Shown: positions 19,221 to 28,112 of the stretch, in pieces
Layout: every line of letters begins with the position of its first letter
Position numbering within the stretch: position 1 is the stretch's first letter
NCBI GenBank assembly: GCA_002812745.2
Contig: NCSJ02000464.1
Span: 1 to 28,112 of the forward strand
DNA: 28,112 nt
Reading direction: 5' to 3'
DNA from: Scytalidium lignicola
Taxonomy: Eukaryota > Ascomycota > Leotiomycetes
Made by a program: the position numbers and the translations under genes
Notes under the pieces: model-generated
Seen by the model: the letters and a program-made list of their open reading frames with translations, nothing else
Databases searched by the model: none
Told to the model about the DNA's origin: nothing

Positions 19221-20990
19221 TCATTCACCATGATCATGATCAACCAATAACTCCGCCAAATTCGGCCCATCATCCTCACTCTCCTGACTCATAGTGCTCT
19301 CATCTCTCTGGATCTGGACTTCCCTCTTGAACGGTGGCGAACCGTGATCATCGTCCGTACTATTCGTATCACTCTCTTCTGCTCCTCCACCACCACCATT
19401 CCCTTGTGCATTATTCTCAATGCTCTCTAGTGCTCCTCTTAAAATACCCTCGCCTTCCTTGAAAGCTTCCAACTCAGCACCAAGTGCGCAAATCAGCAGA
19501 TTCCAACCTTTGTCCTCCGCAAGCCGTACGTTGCTCTGTAGCTGTTCTATAACATTCCCCATGTTCTCGACTTGTTGTCTCAACATCTTTGGACTAGGTT
19601 CCTGTGCGACGCGGCCTACCATCGACATCTGCATCTGCTTTCCCAATTCATCTTCAAACTCCATAACAATTCTAATGCTTTGATCCCAAACTTTGGCACC
19701 CTCTTCAAGTGCTTGTCTCTCCTTTTCCACCCCCTCTCTCCTTTGCTCAAGAACGGTGACCTCTTTCTCCCACCATTCCCTCGCCATTTCTAGCGTTCGT
19801 CTACTGGTCGGCAGCGCCATGAAGCCCTCCTCCTCACCCATAACAACCGATGGAGTCAGAGGCGGCCGGGTCAAGAATTCTTTCACCTCACTCTCAGTCT
19901 CTTTCAATGCAAACTGATAACTACTCAGCCTCGCATCCCGACGATTAACTCTTGCCGATATCCTTTCAACCAGCCAATTCTTCCTCGCCTTCATCTGTGA
20001 GAGACGGTCTTCTAGATCTCGGATTTCAGCGTCTACAGCTCGTTCTTCCCTCTCAAGATCCTCAATCTCGCTACGCTCGGAAACCTCTCCTTTGCTAGCT
20101 TTGCCAGTGCCACTGAGCTCTTTTTTAAACCCTTCGATCCGCTCTTCCCATCCTTTAAGCCTTTCCAACACGTCATCGCGCCTCTCAATCTCCCTTCGAA
20201 GCACCGATGATTCTTCATTCTTAACCTCAACCAGCTCTCTCATATCCCTTAGTAAACCCCTCCTTGCGCCTCGCAACCCAAGGGCCTTCTTCTTGGGCTG
20301 CCTTACAGGCGTCACACCACTTCCATTTCCTGCATGATCATCATCACCCATACTCGAACCAACAGCGCCATCAACATGTCTTCTAGACCGTGACCTCGAC
20401 GTAGGCGTACTACTCCCGGCATCAGACATTCCATCTCGGTCCCTTACAGGGTCACCTCCAAGTCCCTGCACAAGCCCAGCAGACTGCGCATCGAGCAGCA
20501 CCTGTAATTCCTTCTCTAGAGCCTTCCCTCGGCGCTCTAATCCAACTAAGGGGTCGACTGCGGCCTTTCGAGCCCCAACAACACCATGCCCACGTCGATC
20601 TCGCGCAGCCAATGACCTCACGCTGGAACTCTCTCGCGAACTCAAGCCTGAACCACCAGTGTATCCAGCCTGTGAGGGACTTCGCGCAGCCGACAAGACT
20701 ACACTCTGCACAATCGGTGGTGGTGGAGCAGCGAATTGGATCCTGCGGGGCTTCGTTCTGGACGGCGAGGGTGATAGAGAGAGGCGGTTGTTTGAATCCA
20801 GGTTGGCATTCTGGGCGCGGTAGAAGGATGCTGGAGGCGAGGCTGAGACGGGGCTACGTGGTTGGTATGCGTTTGAGGGCGTGGAGGGTCGAGGTGAGAG
20901 GTTTTCCAGGACGAGGTCTAGGTCTTGGTTGTGCTGGGGAAGGAGTGGAGAGGTGTCGCGAGGGTTGCGGAGGAAGAAGGAGCGTGACAT
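19221..20990 (-). CDS. atg28: Autophagy-related protein 28 (coiled-coil), likely
   Basis: Atg28 is a fungal coiled-coil protein of the autophagy machinery, first studied in pexophagy in methylotrophic yeast, where it acts with Atg17 and Atg35. A single exon gives 589 residues from the ATG at 20990 (MSRSFFLRNPRDTSPLLP). Residues about 1-170 are Ser/Pro/Arg-rich and disordered. LERRGKALEKELQVLLDAQS follows, then the diagnostic basic segment VTPVRQPKKKALGLRGARRG. Long heptad-rich coiled coils come next (about 235-370), and a second helical region runs to about 545. The C terminus is Gly- and Asp/Ser-rich. The frame is open upstream to 21164 but reads as low-complexity 5' leader. The identity rests on the basic segment and domain order, so I am fairly but not fully sure. 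Alternatives are other filamentous-fungal coiled-coil scaffolds. Confidence 0.72.
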   Translation of the reverse strand: MSRSFFLRNPRDTSPLLPQHNQDLDLVLENLSPRPSTPSNAYQPRSPVSASPPASFYRAQNANLDSNNRLSLSPSPSRTKPRRIQFAAPPPPIVQSVVLSAARSPSQAGYTGGSGLSSRESSSVRSLAARDRRGHGVVGARKAAVDPLVGLERRGKALEKELQVLLDAQSAGLVQGLGGDPVRDRDGMSDAGSSTPTSRSRSRRHVDGAVGSSMGDDDHAGNGSGVTPVRQPKKKALGLRGARRGLLRDMRELVEVKNEESSVLRREIERRDDVLERLKGWEERIEGFKKELSGTGKASKGEVSERSEIEDLEREERAVDAEIRDLEDRLSQMKARKNWLVERISARVNRRDARLSSYQFALKETESEVKEFLTRPPLTPSVVMGEEEGFMALPTSRRTLEMAREWWEKEVTVLEQRREGVEKERQALEEGAKVWDQSIRIVMEFEDELGKQMQMSMVGRVAQEPSPKMLRQQVENMGNVIEQLQSNVRLAEDKGWNLLICALGAELEAFKEGEGILRGALESIENNAQGNGGGGGAEESDTNSTDDDHGSPPFKREVQIQRDESTMSQESEDDGPNLAELLVDHDHGE

Positions 20991-21533
20991 TTGGTCTTTT
21001 TTGTTGATTGAAGATAGTGGTGATTTTTGATTTGATCTGGTCTGGTCTGATCTGCCTTCTTGGTTTGGGTTGAGAGAAGAAAAGAAAAAGAAACGGTACT
21101 GGAATTCAGTTAAGCTAGGCAGAGATGTAAGTGAAGTTTGCAGGCAACTGAGCAAAATAGGCAACCCCTTAGCTGTCTTGTGCAGACAGGAAGAGTAAGG
21201 TAGATAGATAGTTGATGCAGCTTTGAAGGTAAGTGGAGTTGAATTCAGAGAACAATCTGATTCTCTCTTCTTTGATTTCCTCCCCCTTTAACACTGCTGC
21301 TGCTACGCGCAGTACGATTGCGGTGAAGTTAAGGTAAGCTCGCCCATGTCACTGTCGAGCTGTAGAAGGGTCTGAGCTTCCCGGCGTGGTCAGCGGGATC
21401 TTTTACCGCCTGGGACGAATGGACGTGCACATGGCCCGAGCGATCATCAGCCTCATCTCCTCTGCCACAACCAACAGGTAAGACACCAGCCACAAGACCA
21501 AATTGTCTGAGACCTGTGATACTTAATCAGATA
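20991..21533. other. Upstream region of atg28
   Basis: This should contain the atg28 promoter and 5' UTR on the minus strand. A purine-rich stretch (aagaaaagaaaaag) lies at about 21077-21092. No other gene is recognised. Confidence 0.5.
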
Positions 21534-21546
21534 TCACCACCACCAT

Positions 21547-21594
<48 letters not shown>

Positions 21595-21600
21595 CACTAT
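21534..21600. repeat. Trinucleotide microsatellite (ACT)n
   Basis: A short CAC-type run (accaccaccatc) leads into about 16 uninterrupted ACT/CTA units (21548-21594). It lies outside any supported gene and is likely length-variable between strains. Confidence 0.95.
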
Positions 21601-21676
21601 CTGGTATACAGTGCAAGTACTTTCCAGCTCTGTGCTAACTAATATCTGTATCAATGGGCTAGAGCAAGACAGTCCT

Positions 21677-21893
21677 CTACCGTAACATGTCGAGATCCAC
21701 GTAAATTCCCCCATCTCTACCCATCCAACCATCCAACCATTCAAACGGTGTTGACAGTCCCACATTGTCCACATTGTCCGCAATCGGCATACCTTCCGTA
21801 TCCAGTTCGCCCCTCTTGAGCATTTTCGCAACAGGTTTCTTCCCAAAAGAGTAATGCACAAATCCACCGGCGCTGCCCCTCACGACAAAAATG
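21677..21893 (-). CDS. Possible last exon of an unidentified small protein
   Basis: The minus strand reads a protein-like segment ending at TAG (21679-21677). It contains SAGGFVHYSFGKKPVAKML, then ELDTEGMPIADNVDNVGLST and PFEWLDGWMGRDG, and ends IYVDLDMLR. An acceptor-like GACCTGTAG lies just upstream, with exon start at about 21893. An internal ATG at 21824 would allow a 48-residue protein. I do not recognise the family and cannot find a convincing upstream exon. It could be a conserved small gene, a remnant or chance. Its composition differs from the low-complexity sequence around it. Confidence 0.3.
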
Positions 21894-22386
21894 CTACAGG
21901 TCACAAAAAAAGGCTGACCTCCCTCTTTAGGCTATTAGCAGAAGGGGGAACTTGGAGCGTTTGCTGAGTAGTACGTCCGTACTGGGATGTGGTTCTCGTC
22001 GCCCGTTTGCGTTTTGGGCCAAGCAAGGCAAGTAAAAAGGCAAATCGAGATACGACCTTACCCTCCGCAAACTTTGTCCACTTTCTTTCTCCCTCACTTT
22101 TCCTATTTACCTGGGTCTTCTTGCTTCTTTGCTTCTTGTTTCCATTTTTATTTCCCCCCTCACTTCTTTTCTCTCGTCCTTGTTTCCTTACCACACGTTC
22201 CTTTTCTGTTTTGTTTTGTAAAGAACTTACTCTTTACCCCGCCTTACTTACCTTCTTACTTCCACACACCTCGTCTCGGAGCGACCACTCTCCATTGACA
22301 AGATATAAAAAAGTTCGAGGGACCTCCATACCTTCTATCGAATTCCGGGCTGTAAGGTAAATACATCATCAGTCTGAGTGAAGAAA

Positions 22387-22425
<39 letters not shown>

Positions 22426-22464
22426 CACGCAAAGTAGAGCAAAGCAGAAACAACAACAACAATA
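21894..22464. promoter_or_regulatory. Upstream region and 5' leader of the SDR gene
   Basis: A strongly pyrimidine-rich stretch (about 22080-22260) is typical of fungal promoters and leaders. A TATA-like TATAAAA lies at 22304-22310, about 155 bp before the ATG at 22465. A CA microsatellite follows at about 22386-22420, and (AAC)n lies just before the start codon. No gene seen. Confidence 0.5.
22386..22420. repeat. CA dinucleotide microsatellite
   Basis: About 16 CA units, with one early interruption (caccac), lie between the TATA-like element and the SDR start codon, so probably in the 5' UTR. Confidence 0.9.
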
Positions 22465-23489
22465 ATGAACCATCACGAAGCATCTCCCTCTCGATCTCCT
22501 TCTCCGCCATTAATGACAAAAGAAGAGCTCCGTGCCCGAGTCCTTCCCCAAATGGTCCTCAGCGACGGATCAGAGGGCTCCATCACCGGTCCACCAGCTC
22601 CTCCACCACACTACATCAGCTCGCGCNGGCGAGCTCGATTGCGATTCGAAGTCGAAGGCAATGCCATCGTGACAGGTGGTCTGGGAGCCCTAGGCCTCGA
22701 ATGCTCCCGCGCGCTGCTTGAACACGGTCTCTCCGGATTGGTGATATTCGATCGCGACACCGAGCAAGCGAAGACCATCGTGCAGGATCTGAAGAAGAGT
22801 TTCAACGGCAGCACCATTATATTCAAGAGGGTCGATGTCACGGATGAGATTGCCATTGGCCAGGCGGTTGCTGAAGCGGGGCGCGAGCTGGGATCTATCG
22901 ATATCCTGCTTTGCTTTGCCGGCGTCGTGAGTTGTGCACATGCACTTGACATGACCGCGGCTGAGTTTCGGCGGACGCTGGATATCAACACCACGGGATC
23001 GTTCTTGTGTGCTCAGGCCGTGGCTAGATTGATGGTTGAGCAGGATACAGGAGGGAGCATCATATTTACCGCGTCTATATCAGGACATACAGTCAACTTT
23101 CCGCAGCCCCAAGTTGCCTATAACGTTAGCAAAAGCGGCGTTCTCATGATGAAAAATAGCCTCGCGGCAGAGTGGGCGAGGTATGGCATTAGGGTGAATT
23201 CAATCAGTCCTGGATACATGGATACCGTACTAAACGAAGGCTCCGGGCTCGCTGAAGCTCGAGCTATCTGGGCGAGCAGGACTCCGGTAAGTTAGCTTGA
23301 AACATGTTGAGTTCAGAAATGAAGTATATGGGGCCATGAATTGCTGATACTTCATTATTGCATATATAGCTCGGTAGAATGGGACAACCAACAGAGCTGA
23401 CCGGGGCCGTGGTTCTCCTAGCTAGCAGTGCTGGTTCCTACATTACTGGAAGTGACATCATAGTTTCCGGAGGGATCAACATATTCTGA
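22465..23489 (+). CDS. Short-chain dehydrogenase/reductase
   Basis: This is a classical SDR oxidoreductase. The closest groups by impression are fungal D-arabinitol 2-dehydrogenase, L-xylulose reductase and sorbose reductase types, so a polyol or ketose substrate is plausible but not shown. Two exons, 22465-23286 and 23370-23489, give 313 residues. An S/P-rich N-terminal extension of about 60 residues precedes the Rossmann fold. The cofactor loop is TGGLGALG (70-77). The acidic end of beta-2 (VIFDRD) suggests NAD(H) rather than NADP(H). The usual NNAG is CFAG here. Catalytic residues are Ser206 (TASISG), Tyr219 and Lys223 (YNVSK), then [12 protein letters not shown]. The second exon carries the standard end [20 protein letters not shown] and SYITGSD. 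One N at 22627 leaves a single residue undefined. Confidence 0.93.
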
Positions 23490-24307
23490 GATCGAAAATT
23501 ATAGAGCTTTCTCTTTCTCTCTGGGGTTGGGATATAATAAAAGTGTCAGAAGTATTCATGCTTTTTGTACCAAGATATCTCTTTGGTTTCCTTTTTTCAA
23601 CAGAACCTGATTTAAAAAGGACTGCACAAACTGACCCATTGTAAGATGATTGAAGGGGGGAGGGAAGGAGCTGGAACGGATAATATTTTTCCTTTCTGAT
23701 TTTTTTTTTCCAACCATGGGAGCTTGATGAGCAAAAAAGACAATGATTTTCTTGTGAAATAGCTGGCTGCAATTCATCCGCACGCGCAATATGCTAGCCA
23801 GCATCCTGTCAATAGACTACCTTTTTTTGTTTGAGCAGCTTTTCTCTCTCTCTTTCTCTCTCTTCTCTACTCAAGTCATGAAAGGATGATGACCCTGCCC
23901 TTAGAAAAGATGCAGATGATGATAATGATAATGATGGGAAGAAAGAGAAGGGAGGTGAACGGGGGAGGGGAAGTAGGGTTAGAAGAGATATATAAAAGAA
24001 CCAAGCAATTGNAAAAAAACAAAACAAGTGACCAAACAAAAAAAAAAGGGGGGGGCATCTAAAAGCTACATAAAATCNAAAAGGTTTNCCCCCCCACCCC
24101 TAGAGTGAACCAAAATGAGTTAAGAAAAAATATAGAAAGATTTTTTTAAAAAAAAAATACCATGAGACTTTGTTGAAAATAAATTTTTTCTTAGAATTTG
24201 AGGGGGAGGTTGAGTAAAAAAACCAAACCAAACCAAAAAAAAAAGCCAAGCAAGTCCACCAAAAAAAAAAAGTCCAAAAAAANCACAATGTGTGTACGTG
24301 AGAGAAA
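23490..24307. other. Low-complexity intergenic region with Ns
   Basis: This is the 3' flank of the SDR gene (+) and of the second F-box gene (-). It holds many homopolymer and purine runs: T at 23701-23709, A and G at 24039-24055, C at 24089-24096 and A runs to 24282. There is a CT-rich run near 23841-23870 and a GAT/AAT repeat near 23908-23937. Ns sit at 24012, 24078, 24088 and 24283. Open frames here are only low complexity. Confidence 0.7.
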
Positions 24308-26518
24308 TCACCCCGCCGGCCTCCCTAGTTTTCCATGTATAGAACATTTATTAATGACCCATTGCTCCCATAATTTCCATTGAACCTTGGACACATCGTT
24401 GCCTCTGCTCCTACCCCCACCGCCGCCACCACCATTTCCATTACCATTTCCATTTCCATTGCCATTTCCATTTCCATTTTCCATGTCCTCCTCCTCCGAG
24501 AAATCGATGTTGCAGCTACACGATGCGTTTACTAATGAGGATGCTGCTGCTGCTGCAGTTGTTGCCGAGGGGAAAGTAGTAGTAGTATTGGTAGGGAAGG
24601 TAATGGTGGTGGTGGTGTTTGTGGAGTTATTTAAATACGAAGAAGATTGATCTGGTATTATCTCCTCGTCGTCCGCAGGCGTCGAATGATGAACCATGCT
24701 ATCGTCGTCGATGGAATTGTCATGGTTTACCGGGCCGTCATCAACATCGCTGTCATCGCCGGCAGAACTAGCATCAGTGGACTCATAATCATCATCGTCG
24801 TCATTGTCATGATCGTTGTCATGGTCGTCATCATCATCATCATCTTCGTCTTCTTCTTCCTGCTCTATAAGATCCTCTAACACTTCTGGATGCTCAGCAG
24901 ACTCGTCGAAAATCTGCTGCGTGTCTTCTTCCTCCTCCCAATCACTTGCCTCATCGCTATCACTCTCAGGCCCCTGTAGAACGGGAATGAAGTGGCCGCC
25001 AAAGGGGGTTTGAGCATCAAAAAACCTTGCGTATCCAGCGCGCCGCAAGCTTACCCACTTGAGCGTGAGTTCGAGTCGAAGCACTTTAAGTATATCTGAC
25101 CATTTACTGCCGTCTTTCAAAAGCACATCTCGCAAACGTAGGGAGCGAAGACTCCCCTTATGCCGTCTGACCAAGTCTATAATCTCGTCGCTATTCAATC
25201 GCCAGGCTCCAATCCCAATATAACGTATCTTGTTCCACTGTACGTGATGGAAAACTGTCTCCAGAGGCACCGAGACGGCCTTTCCTCTGGGGAAACCAAT
25301 GTGCACGCCCAACAGGTTTGTTGCTGCACTGAATAAGGTGTCGAAGAGACTCGAGAGCTGGTACATCTTCTCGTCCAGGTCGCTTGGATCATTGAACTGG
25401 AGCTCCACACACGTCAATCGCTCGGCCAAACTCCGAATAGTCGCCTGAGACCCATGTGTCAACTGCAAAGGACTTCGGGCGTCCATAAATCGGCTGGAGA
25501 ACCTCGTAGCTGGTGAATCAGATCTCAAAAATGCCATGCCCAATGTTTTTGTTGCGTGCTCACATGCCATTGTCCATTCTATGGGCCTGAAATCTGCCGT
25601 CAAATCCTGGTGGCGTGCTAGGTAGTTCGCCCATCCTGCATCGACCTGGTCCTGGATCCTCATCAGTCGTATCTGTTGCAGAGACTTGAAAGCTGTGAGA
25701 GCAAAGTGGAGCGTTTTTGCATCGGTCTCATTCTCGACCATCTCCTTCTGGCTCTCAGCTCGCCTCATAGTTTCCATGATCTGGGCTTCGTCTTTCTTAC
25801 ATTGCGCCAGCTTCCTTTTCAATTGGTTAACATCAGGTTTGATCCTTATGCCTTGATGGGGGCCATTGGGATGTCGTCTTTCCTGTATTCTTTCTTGTAT
25901 CTGCTTTTCGGTGTCCGTGGTGAGTTCTCTGGTGTGCTCCAGTAATTCCAAAAAGCGCTCTCTACCTAGAGGGCGTGTCAATGTCGAGTTTTGATTAGAC
26001 CAATCCAAATAGACGCCACTGTACCTTGACGGTAGAATATGGGGATGATGTAGGAGAATTTCTTGACCTCCCTAGCCAGATGTGGCTGTTTGGCCACCCA
26101 TGTTAACCTTTCGAAACCTGCCTAGAGTACCAGAGATGTGTGAGCAGAGTATGCCAACTCTCTTAGGGGAAGGAGAAGAAAGAAAATAGAAGAAAGGAAA
26201 ACAAATATGATAGTAATAGTAGTAGTAGAAGAAGAACTCTAAAGATTTTTTTACCTTCTCGAACCTGATGGCGACGCGCGAGAATTGACGACTCAGGCCT
26301 AGCTTTGCCCACCTCCGGCACACTAGCTTGAAGTTACCAATGCCCTTCGAATCTTCGGGGGAGGGCGGCGGCGCGGGTTGGAAGCTCTCCACGCTCAGCG
26401 AGGCCCGGTGGTCGATGGTGATGCACCTCTCGGGATCGTGGACCAGCTCGTCGAGCACCTGATCCAGCAGTTCATCTGGAAGCTTGAATATGGGGGGATC
26501 CTTTGCCATCGTGCTCAT
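24308..26518 (-). CDS. F-box protein with acidic, repeat-encoded tail
   Basis: This is a probable SCF ubiquitin-ligase adaptor of a filamentous-fungal F-box family. Three exons, 26518-26255, 26121-26025 and 25965-24308, give 672 residues. The F-box is at about 10-80 (FKLPDELLDQVLDELVHD, then GNFKLVCRRWAKLGLSRQFS). Exon 2 gives the family stretch AGFERLTWVAKQPHLAREVK and FSYIIPIFYRQG. The second intron (59 nt, GTACAG donor at 26024, branch-like TCTAATC) removes a segment whose other frame looks coding; splicing restores FYRQG-RERFLELL. Residues about 450-560 are extremely acidic (Asp/Glu runs). Ser/Thr/Asn-rich and Asn-Gly-repeat segments follow, and the tail ends QWKLWEQWVINK. The tail could be longer or shorter in reality if another splice exists. 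The target is unknown. Confidence 0.82.
24431..24484 (-). repeat. Hexanucleotide repeat encoding Asn-Gly
   Basis: Within the last exon of the F-box gene, about nine near-identical 6-bp units (ccattt/ccattg on the plus strand) encode alternating Asn and Gly. GGN codons encoding poly-Gly are adjacent (about 24412-24433). The unit length keeps frame when the copy number changes. Confidence 0.9.
24787..24861 (-). repeat. GAT/GAC/GAA repeat encoding poly-Asp/Glu
   Basis: A trinucleotide-type repeat (cat, cgt and ctt on the plus strand) encodes the Asp/His/Asn and Glu runs of the F-box protein's acidic region. It is imperfect but length-prone. Confidence 0.85.
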
Positions 26519-28112
26519 GAGCGCTGGCCAATTGTCCGAGAACGAGCAGACTCCTAGAGATTCACATCGTCAGAAACCAAAATACTCTTTTTTTTTCTTT
26601 TGCGAGGGTTATTTTTTTTTCGAATTCGAAAGGGCGACTTGTGTGGTCGTCNTTTTTTTGGCATTGTGGGATCTGGCCAACGAATCATAGCATAGCACGT
26701 ACGAAGATCAGCATTGAGGTTCTGGAAGTTACACGGCGAAGGGCGGCGGTGATTGACAGAATCTGGGAATGTCTGAGCATGATGCCCAACGGCGCAAAAC
26801 TCAGGTTGTGGTGAGAAGTCTGCCAGCAAGCCCGATATAACCGCAGCAAATGGCAGGGCAAAATCTGGGTGCAAGAACGAGGAAGCAGCAGCCTGACTGG
26901 AGAAATTCTGACGTGTTTATGCGTGCGGTAATGCTCGAGGGACTAGAGGGCGCGGTTGTGTGTGTGAGATTCCCTGACTGCTCTGGCCGGTAATTCGTTG
27001 GATGCGTCTGCGTGCAGGACTGCAGCACATCACATGATCTTAAACATACCGAGGATTTGGTTAACCTAACCGGATCTGCTCGACGGACGGCAGCTGGTGG
27101 AGTTGGCACGGTTGGGTGGGTGGTGATTGTGGGAGGATGGGCTGCATTTTGTAGGAGCGAATCACCAGGCCTGGCACGAGCTGCTCGGTGTTCTGGCAGT
27201 CATGTGATGTGTTGCATGCGGTGTGTGTTGCTTTTCTGAAGAATGGAGGAGCGGCGAGGGAACTGCAGGTGCAACTGCACGGGGTGGGTGTGGTTGGCAG
27301 TGCGTGAAGGGTTAGAAGGGTGGTGAGGGTGCTCTGGAGGAGGGTTGCATCTTTTCTCTAGCGAATGATACAGGCGTAGGTGGGCTAGAGTCGCCAGCAG
27401 AGCAAGCCTAAGCAAACCCCCCCCAGCAAGCACCNTTTTTTCCTTTTTTCCTTCCTTTTTCCTTCCGGGGAAGCGACTGGCGACTGCCATGAGAGGGAGA
27501 GAAGCGCGTGCCACCTGCAACACGCTGCTGCACACACACACGCAAATAGACACATGAACACACACACACACACACACCAACCAGCAAGAAAAACGGAATA
27601 AATGACTCGGCCTTCCGCGCAACAATACGGGGTGTGGATGTGTGGATGTGTTGTGGTGTTATGGTATCTCCGTCTTGGGCCGTGGTGGTAGGTTAGTAAT
27701 TCGGAGGCGGGCTGCAATGGTGTAAGGTACAGGAGAGTGCATGTGGGAAGAGATTCCGGTTGGGAGTCTCGTCTGTATGTATGTACGTGTGATGGTATGA
27801 TGTAGGATGTAGTTACAGTGTACTATATTACATGTGCATGGATAATTGCTAGTTACTTATGGATTATAGATTACGGAATACATCCTGTACGGAGTCCGTA
27901 CCATGTACTATAATACTAGGATACGGGTCTATACGATATATGTACCTGTCCGTATGTGTATATGTATGTGCGTGTGTGTACGTGTTATGTCTCTCTTTCT
28001 TGGTTTCTTCCGTTTCTTCCTCTTGCTTCCCCCTCTCTTGTGTCGATCAGCCACAAGGCCGAGGCGAAACTGAGCCGCCCTCTTGCGTGTTGGCCCTGGG
28101 GTTGTTGGTTGG
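26519..28112. other. Gene-free, microsatellite-rich right end
   Basis: The left part is the upstream region of the second F-box gene. The rest contains T runs (26588-26620, and 26653-26659 after an N), a C run at 27418-27424, a poly-T/CCTT tract with an N at 27435-27467, CA repeats (27533-27577) and TGTATG/TGTGCG-type runs (27774-27790, 27952-27985). A TACGGAGTCCGTA near-palindrome is at about 27889-27901. No open frame here is protein-like, and no RNA gene is recognised. Confidence 0.6.
27533..27577. repeat. CA microsatellites
   Basis: Two CA runs are separated by a mixed spacer (gcaaatagacacatga). They are outside any supported gene and are probably variable. Confidence 0.9.

Noticed and set aside
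24100..24347. Phe/Trp/Lys-rich open frames over poly-A/T runs
   Set aside because: They are translations of homopolymer tracts with uncertain length.
25981..26072. Apparent frameshift or gene break in the second F-box gene
   Set aside because: A standard 59-nt intron explains the phase change and restores a conserved motif.
27200..27717. Open frames of 110-141 codons on the minus strand near the right end
   Set aside because: They consist largely of translated CA repeats (Cys/Val runs) and homopolymers with an N; no protein-like part.

Overview
This window is nuclear DNA from a filamentous ascomycete (Pezizomycotina). The evidence is the short introns (about 49-135 nt, mostly GT-AG, with CTRAY-type branch sites), the fungal versions of squalene synthase, GPI mannosyltransferase I, pyruvate kinase, Atg28 and mitofissin, and a tRNA-Leu(CAG) gene with an intron. 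The proteins look Leotiomycete- or Eurotiomycete-like, but I cannot name a species. Several Ns lie beside homopolymer runs, so run lengths there are uncertain.

Layout. 1-342 is a very AT-rich tract with 12-bp and 10/11-bp tandem repeats and a 38-bp palindrome. A spliced tRNA-Leu gene follows at 917-1027 (-). A divergent pair comes next: translin-associated factor X (1474-2473, -) and GPI14/PIG-M (2698-4071, +). An F-box gene (4387-6295, -) and squalene synthase ERG9 (7753-9354, -) follow. ERG9 faces a DnaJ-X co-chaperone (9953-11561, +) across a 598-bp promoter region. Then come an alpha/beta hydrolase (12482-14037, -) and pyruvate kinase (14808-16528, -).

The right half holds atg44/mitofissin (17304-17832, +), a 76-residue protein that appears only after three introns are removed. 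It is convergent with a likely atg28 (19221-20990, -). A classical short-chain dehydrogenase (22465-23489, +) and a second F-box gene with a long acidic, repeat-encoded tail (24308-26518, -) complete the set. The last 1.6 kb is microsatellite-rich and has no gene I can support.

Most genes are unrelated housekeeping genes: sterol synthesis, GPI anchors, glycolysis, protein folding and tRNA processing. Two possible functional links stand out. The first is the atg44-atg28 neighbourhood (mitochondrial fission for mitophagy, and autophagy). The second is the tRNA gene near Trax, whose C3PO complex trims pre-tRNA fragments, though that proximity may be chance. I found no new multi-gene system. The points most worth checking are the hidden atg44 gene with its 6-nt first coding exon, the GC-AG intron plus 18-nt exon in Trax, and three protein-like segments that no gene model explains (7353-7574, 11902-12039, 21677-21893).
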